From: Clostridia bacterium
GTDB lineage: Bacteria; Bacillota; Clostridia; Christensenellales; Aristaeellaceae
DNA: 8,391 nucleotides
Reading direction: 5' to 3'
Assembly (NCBI GenBank): GCA_016295665.1
Contig: JAEDKS010000106.1
Coordinates: 1 to 8,391, forward strand
The translations under genes were made by a program, and so were the position numbers. Shown here in pieces: positions 6,375 through 8,391 of this stretch (position 1 is its first letter; each line of letters opens with the position of its first letter). Below the pieces are notes generated by a model, which saw only the letters and a program-made list of their open reading frames with translations, did not search any database and was not told where the DNA came from.

Positions 6375-6403
6375 ATTATAGTGCATCGGAAAAGCGCTGT
6401 CAA
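6375..6403 (-). promoter_or_regulatory. Consensus SigA promoter of the T-box operon
   Basis: On the minus strand, TTGACA (6403-6398) and TATAAT (6380-6375) are both exact consensus hexamers with the optimal 17-base spacer. Transcription should start near 6368, just before T-box Stem I. A perfect promoter suggests that initiation is constitutive and strong, and that control is left to the riboswitch. Confidence 0.92.
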
Positions 6404-6482
6404 GCTCCCTCTTTCCCCGTCGTTTGTTTTTTCCCTGTTTTTGTCCCTGGCGCCTTTTCTTCCCTCAGGCTGCAAAAAGCAG

Positions 6483-6511
6483 GTGACAAACCCGGGGAAA
6501 ATGGGTATAAT
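6483..6511 (+). promoter_or_regulatory. SigA-type promoter of the M20 amidohydrolase gene
   Basis: GTGACA (6483-6488; one mismatch to the -35 consensus) and TATAAT (6506-6511; exact) are separated by 17 bases. A start near 6518 would give a leader of about 63 bases. It is divergent from the T-box operon promoter, with 79 bases (6404-6482) between the two -35 boxes. That stretch is pyrimidine-rich on the plus strand and shows no clear operator or gene. Confidence 0.82.
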
Positions 6512-6580
6512 CGTTCTGTACGGAACCAATCACGCGGGGAAGCATCGCCTCCACGCTTGCAAGGAAAGGAAGCCGATTCC

Positions 6581-7777
6581 ATGAAACCTACCGCATCCGA
6601 CCTGCTTCAGGCCGCCTCCGCCATTCGGGAGGACATCGTTGCCGACCGCCGTCAGCTGCATCAGCATCCGGAGGTGGGCGCCCACCTGCCTGAAACCGCC
6701 GCCTACGTGAAGCGGCGGCTCACGGAGCTGGGCTACGAGCCCCGGGAAATCTGCGACAGCGGCATCGTCGCCACCATCACGGGCGAGGACACGGGCCGCT
6801 GCATCCTGCTGCGCGCCGACATGGACGCGCTGAAGATCACGGACAAAACCGACCTGCCCTTCAAGTCGGAAAACGGCAGCATGCACGCCTGTGGACATGA
6901 CATGCACGCCGCCATGCTGCTGGGCGCGGCGAAGCTGCTGCGGCAGTTCCAGTCCGCGCTGAAGGGCACGGTGAAGCTGGTGTTCCAGCCCGACGAGGAG
7001 GGCTTCACCGGCGCGAAGGCCATGCTGAAGGCCGGCGTGCTGGAGAACCCGAAGGTGGACATGGGCCTGGCGCTGCACGTCAACTCCGGCACCCCCTCCG
7101 GGCTGCTGCTGTGCGGGCGGGGCGTGTGCATGGCGGGCTGCACCCTGTTCCGCATCGTGGTGCGGGGCACGGGCTGCCACGGCGCCATGCCGGAAAACGG
7201 CGTGGATCCGCTGAACATCGCCGCTCACATCCACCTGTCCCTGCAGGAGATCACCTCCCGCGAGATTGCCGCCCGCCAGCCGGCGGTGGTGACCATCGGT
7301 CGCCTCTACGGCGGCGAGGCGCCCAACATCATCCCGCAGGAGGCGGTGCTGGAGGGCACCATCCGCACCATGGACCGGGAGCTGAGCGCTCGGATTCTGG
7401 AGCGCATCCGGGACATCGCGGAGGGCACGGCCCGTCTGTTCCGGGGCACCGCCGAGGTCACGGAGCTTGCCTCCGCGCCGCCCTTGAAGAACGACATCCC
7501 CACCGTGGAGCGCTTTGCCGCCTACGGCAAGGAGCTGTTCGGTGAGCGGAGCGTGGTGCTCTACGATGAGGGCGGCATGGGCTCGGAGGACTTTGCCTCC
7601 TACACCTACGACGTGCCCTGCGGCTACCTGCTGCTGGGTGCCGGCACGGCGCAGGAGGATCCCGCCTTCGGCAAGCCCATGCACAACGAGTGCGTGGTGT
7701 TCAACGAGGACGTGCTGGAACGAGGCGCCGCGCTCCATGCCTGGTGCGCCCTGTGCGCACTCTCGGACGAGGCGTGA
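6581..7777 (+). CDS. M20-family metallo-amidohydrolase (HipO/AbgB/N-acyl-amino-acid hydrolase type)
   Basis: A 398-residue cytosolic zinc- or manganese-dependent hydrolase that cleaves N-acyl or N-aroyl amino acid amide bonds. The family includes hippurate hydrolase, AbgB and indoleacetyl-amino-acid hydrolases. Visible motifs in order: RADMDAL, HACGHDMH (residues 102-109, with metal ligands Cys104 and His106), DEEG (138-141, with ligand and catalytic Glu), LHV with His166, the GMGSEDF stretch of the C-terminal catalytic domain, and MHNE with the last ligand His368. A small dimerisation/lid domain lies in the middle (about 180-290). The length is typical for the family. The ATG at 6581 is preferred: AAAGGA-type sites lie about 10 bases upstream, whereas the in-frame TTG at 6557 precedes them. 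The gene has its own promoter and terminator. The exact acyl group and amino acid cannot be read from the sequence; an aromatic link is suggested only by the divergent operon. Confidence 0.92.
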   Translation: MKPTASDLLQAASAIREDIVADRRQLHQHPEVGAHLPETAAYVKRRLTELGYEPREICDSGIVATITGEDTGRCILLRADMDALKITDKTDLPFKSENGSMHACGHDMHAAMLLGAAKLLRQFQSALKGTVKLVFQPDEEGFTGAKAMLKAGVLENPKVDMGLALHVNSGTPSGLLLCGRGVCMAGCTLFRIVVRGTGCHGAMPENGVDPLNIAAHIHLSLQEITSREIAARQPAVVTIGRLYGGEAPNIIPQEAVLEGTIRTMDRELSARILERIRDIAEGTARLFRGTAEVTELASAPPLKNDIPTVERFAAYGKELFGERSVVLYDEGGMGSEDFASYTYDVPCGYLLLGAGTAQEDPAFGKPMHNECVVFNEDVLERGAALHAWCALCALSDEA

Positions 7778-7781
7778 ATCA

Positions 7782-7830
7782 CAAAGGCTGCTTCCCGCAA
7801 CGAACGGGCAGGCAGCCTTTGCTTCATTTT
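7782..7830 (+). terminator. Intrinsic terminator after the amidohydrolase gene
   Basis: CAAAGGCTGC (7782-7791) pairs perfectly with GCAGCCTTTG (7812-7821). A smaller CCCG/CGGG hairpin (7794-7797, 7805-7808) lies inside the loop. The following T-rich stretch CTTCATTTT is interrupted, so it is weaker than the other terminators here. It begins four bases after the stop codon. Confidence 0.7.
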
Positions 7831-7861
7831 CCCGGCGCTTTTCTGAAAAAATACATCGCAA

Positions 7862-7889
7862 ATGCAGGATGGCTCTTGCGCTCCTGCAT
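7862..7889. promoter_or_regulatory. Inverted repeat overlapping the gdhA -35 region (candidate operator)
   Basis: Perfect 8-base arms ATGCAGGA (7862-7869) and TCCTGCAT (7882-7889) are separated by 12 bases that contain the proposed -35 box. The position, upstream of the expected transcript start, argues for a protein-binding site and against an RNA hairpin. No regulator is identified. Confidence 0.45.
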
Positions 7890-7904
7890 GATTCTCTGTA
7901 CAAT
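7876..7904 (+). promoter_or_regulatory. Probable promoter of gdhA
   Basis: TTGCGC (7876-7881) and TACAAT (7899-7904) are separated by 17 bases. The -10 box is good and the -35 box is poor, which fits a promoter that needs an activator or is repressed. A start near 7911 gives a leader of about 89 bases. That leader contains a small ACGCGAT/ATCGCGT hairpin (7954-7960, 7965-7971) but no riboswitch that I recognise. Confidence 0.55.
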
Positions 7905-7999
7905 AGAATCCGGTGTCCGCCGTCAAGCGGTTCCGCCAAGGAAGTCGGAGCCCACGCGATCGCCATCGCGTTGGCCGTTTGAAAGGAGCAAAAATTCAT

Positions 8000-8391
8000 A
8001 TGAGCAACTATGCACAGCGCGTCCTGGAGGGGCTCAAGCAGCGCAACGCCCATGAGCCGGAGTTTATTCAGGCCGCCACGGAGATCCTGACCACCCTGCA
8101 GCCCGTGATCGACAAGCACCCCGAGTTCGAGAAGGCCGGCCTGCTGGAGCGCTATGTGGAGCCCGAGCGCGTCATCCTGTTCCGCGTGCCGTGGATTGAC
8201 GACAAGGGCCAGGTGCAGGTGAACCGCGGCTATCGCGTGCAGTTCAACAGCGCCATCGGCCCCTACAAGGGCGGCCTGCGCCTGCATCCCAGCGTGAACC
8301 TGTCCATCATCAAGTTCCTGGGCTTTGAGCAGATTCTCAAGAACAGCCTGACCGGCCTGCCCATCGGCGGCGGCAAGGGCGGCTCCGACTT
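8000..8391 (+). CDS. gdhA: Glutamate dehydrogenase, N-terminal part (3' end outside window)
   Basis: The first 130 codons of a hexameric bacterial glutamate dehydrogenase, which makes glutamate from 2-oxoglutarate and ammonia with reduced nicotinamide cofactor. The N-terminal region matches the usual GdhA layout: a helical start, then ERYVEPERVILFRVPW, NRGYRVQFNSAIGPYKGG with Lys90 (the 2-oxoglutarate-binding lysine region), LHPSVNLSIIKFLGFEQ, and LPIGGGKGGSDF with Lys126 equivalent to the catalytic lysine. It is closest to the NADP-dependent type I enzymes of about 445 residues, but the cofactor-binding domain lies beyond the window, so NADP use is inferred. Start ATG at 8000 has AAAGGAG (7982-7988) 11 bases upstream. 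It is preceded by the amidohydrolase terminator and has its own promoter region. The frame is open to the right edge. Confidence 0.96.
   Translation, partial: MSNYAQRVLEGLKQRNAHEPEFIQAATEILTTLQPVIDKHPEFEKAGLLERYVEPERVILFRVPWIDDKGQVQVNRGYRVQFNSAIGPYKGGLRLHPSVNLSIIKFLGFEQILKNSLTGLPIGGGKGGSD

Noticed and set aside
6381..6584. Small plus-strand open frame of 67 codons in the divergent promoter region
   Set aside because: It runs across both promoters, lacks a ribosome binding site and resembles no family.
7956..7963. GCGATCGC octamer, like the repeated HIP1 palindrome of cyanobacteria
   Set aside because: It is a single copy in a GC-rich leader, part of a small local hairpin, with no further copies seen; chance is enough.
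6530..8287. Long minus-strand open frame (585 residues) opposite the amidohydrolase and gdhA start
   Set aside because: It is an antisense shadow of two clear genes, with biased composition and no motif.

Overview
The window comes from a GC-rich anaerobic fermenter, most likely a member of the Clostridia (Bacillota), possibly a gut organism. Three things point there: a bifunctional AdhE, a T-box leader riboswitch, and AGGAGG-type ribosome binding sites with SigA-like promoters. No species can be named from the sequence alone.

Layout. Positions 1-1346 (+) hold the C-terminal half of adhE, cut by the window edge. Positions 1487-2242 (+) hold a small orphan kinase of the aminoglycoside/choline phosphotransferase fold. 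A pair of back-to-back terminators (2267-2324) separates these genes from a convergent minus-strand operon. Read 5'->3' on the minus strand, that operon is: a consensus promoter (6375-6403), a complete T-box leader (6111-6368), an LDH/MDH-family 2-hydroxyacid dehydrogenase starting at TTG (5152-6090), a substrate-binding protein (4156-5130), a permease (3121-4083) and an ATPase (2333-3124). The last three are the TrpXYZ type of ABC importer. Divergently from the same intergenic region, a second strong promoter (6483-6511) drives an M20-family amidohydrolase (6581-7777), which ends in a terminator. The window closes with the promoter region and N-terminal third of gdhA (8000-8391).

How the parts fit. 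The T-box carries UGGC in its antiterminator bulge, which suits a tRNA with a G discriminator base. It also has a UGG triplet in the specifier loop, so the best reading is sensing of uncharged tRNA-Trp. Tryptophan starvation would then switch on both an importer of the tryptophan-transport family and, as the first gene, a 2-hydroxyacid dehydrogenase. Finding that dehydrogenase under tryptophan control is the main point of interest. It has Arg at the substrate-specificity position where lactate dehydrogenases have Gln, and a divergent stretch after the catalytic His, so a plain 'L-lactate dehydrogenase' label is doubtful. One hypothesis is that it acts on aromatic 2-oxo or 2-hydroxy acids such as indolepyruvate/indolelactate, with the divergent M20 enzyme releasing amino acids from N-acyl conjugates. 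Substrates for all of these proteins are inferred, not shown.
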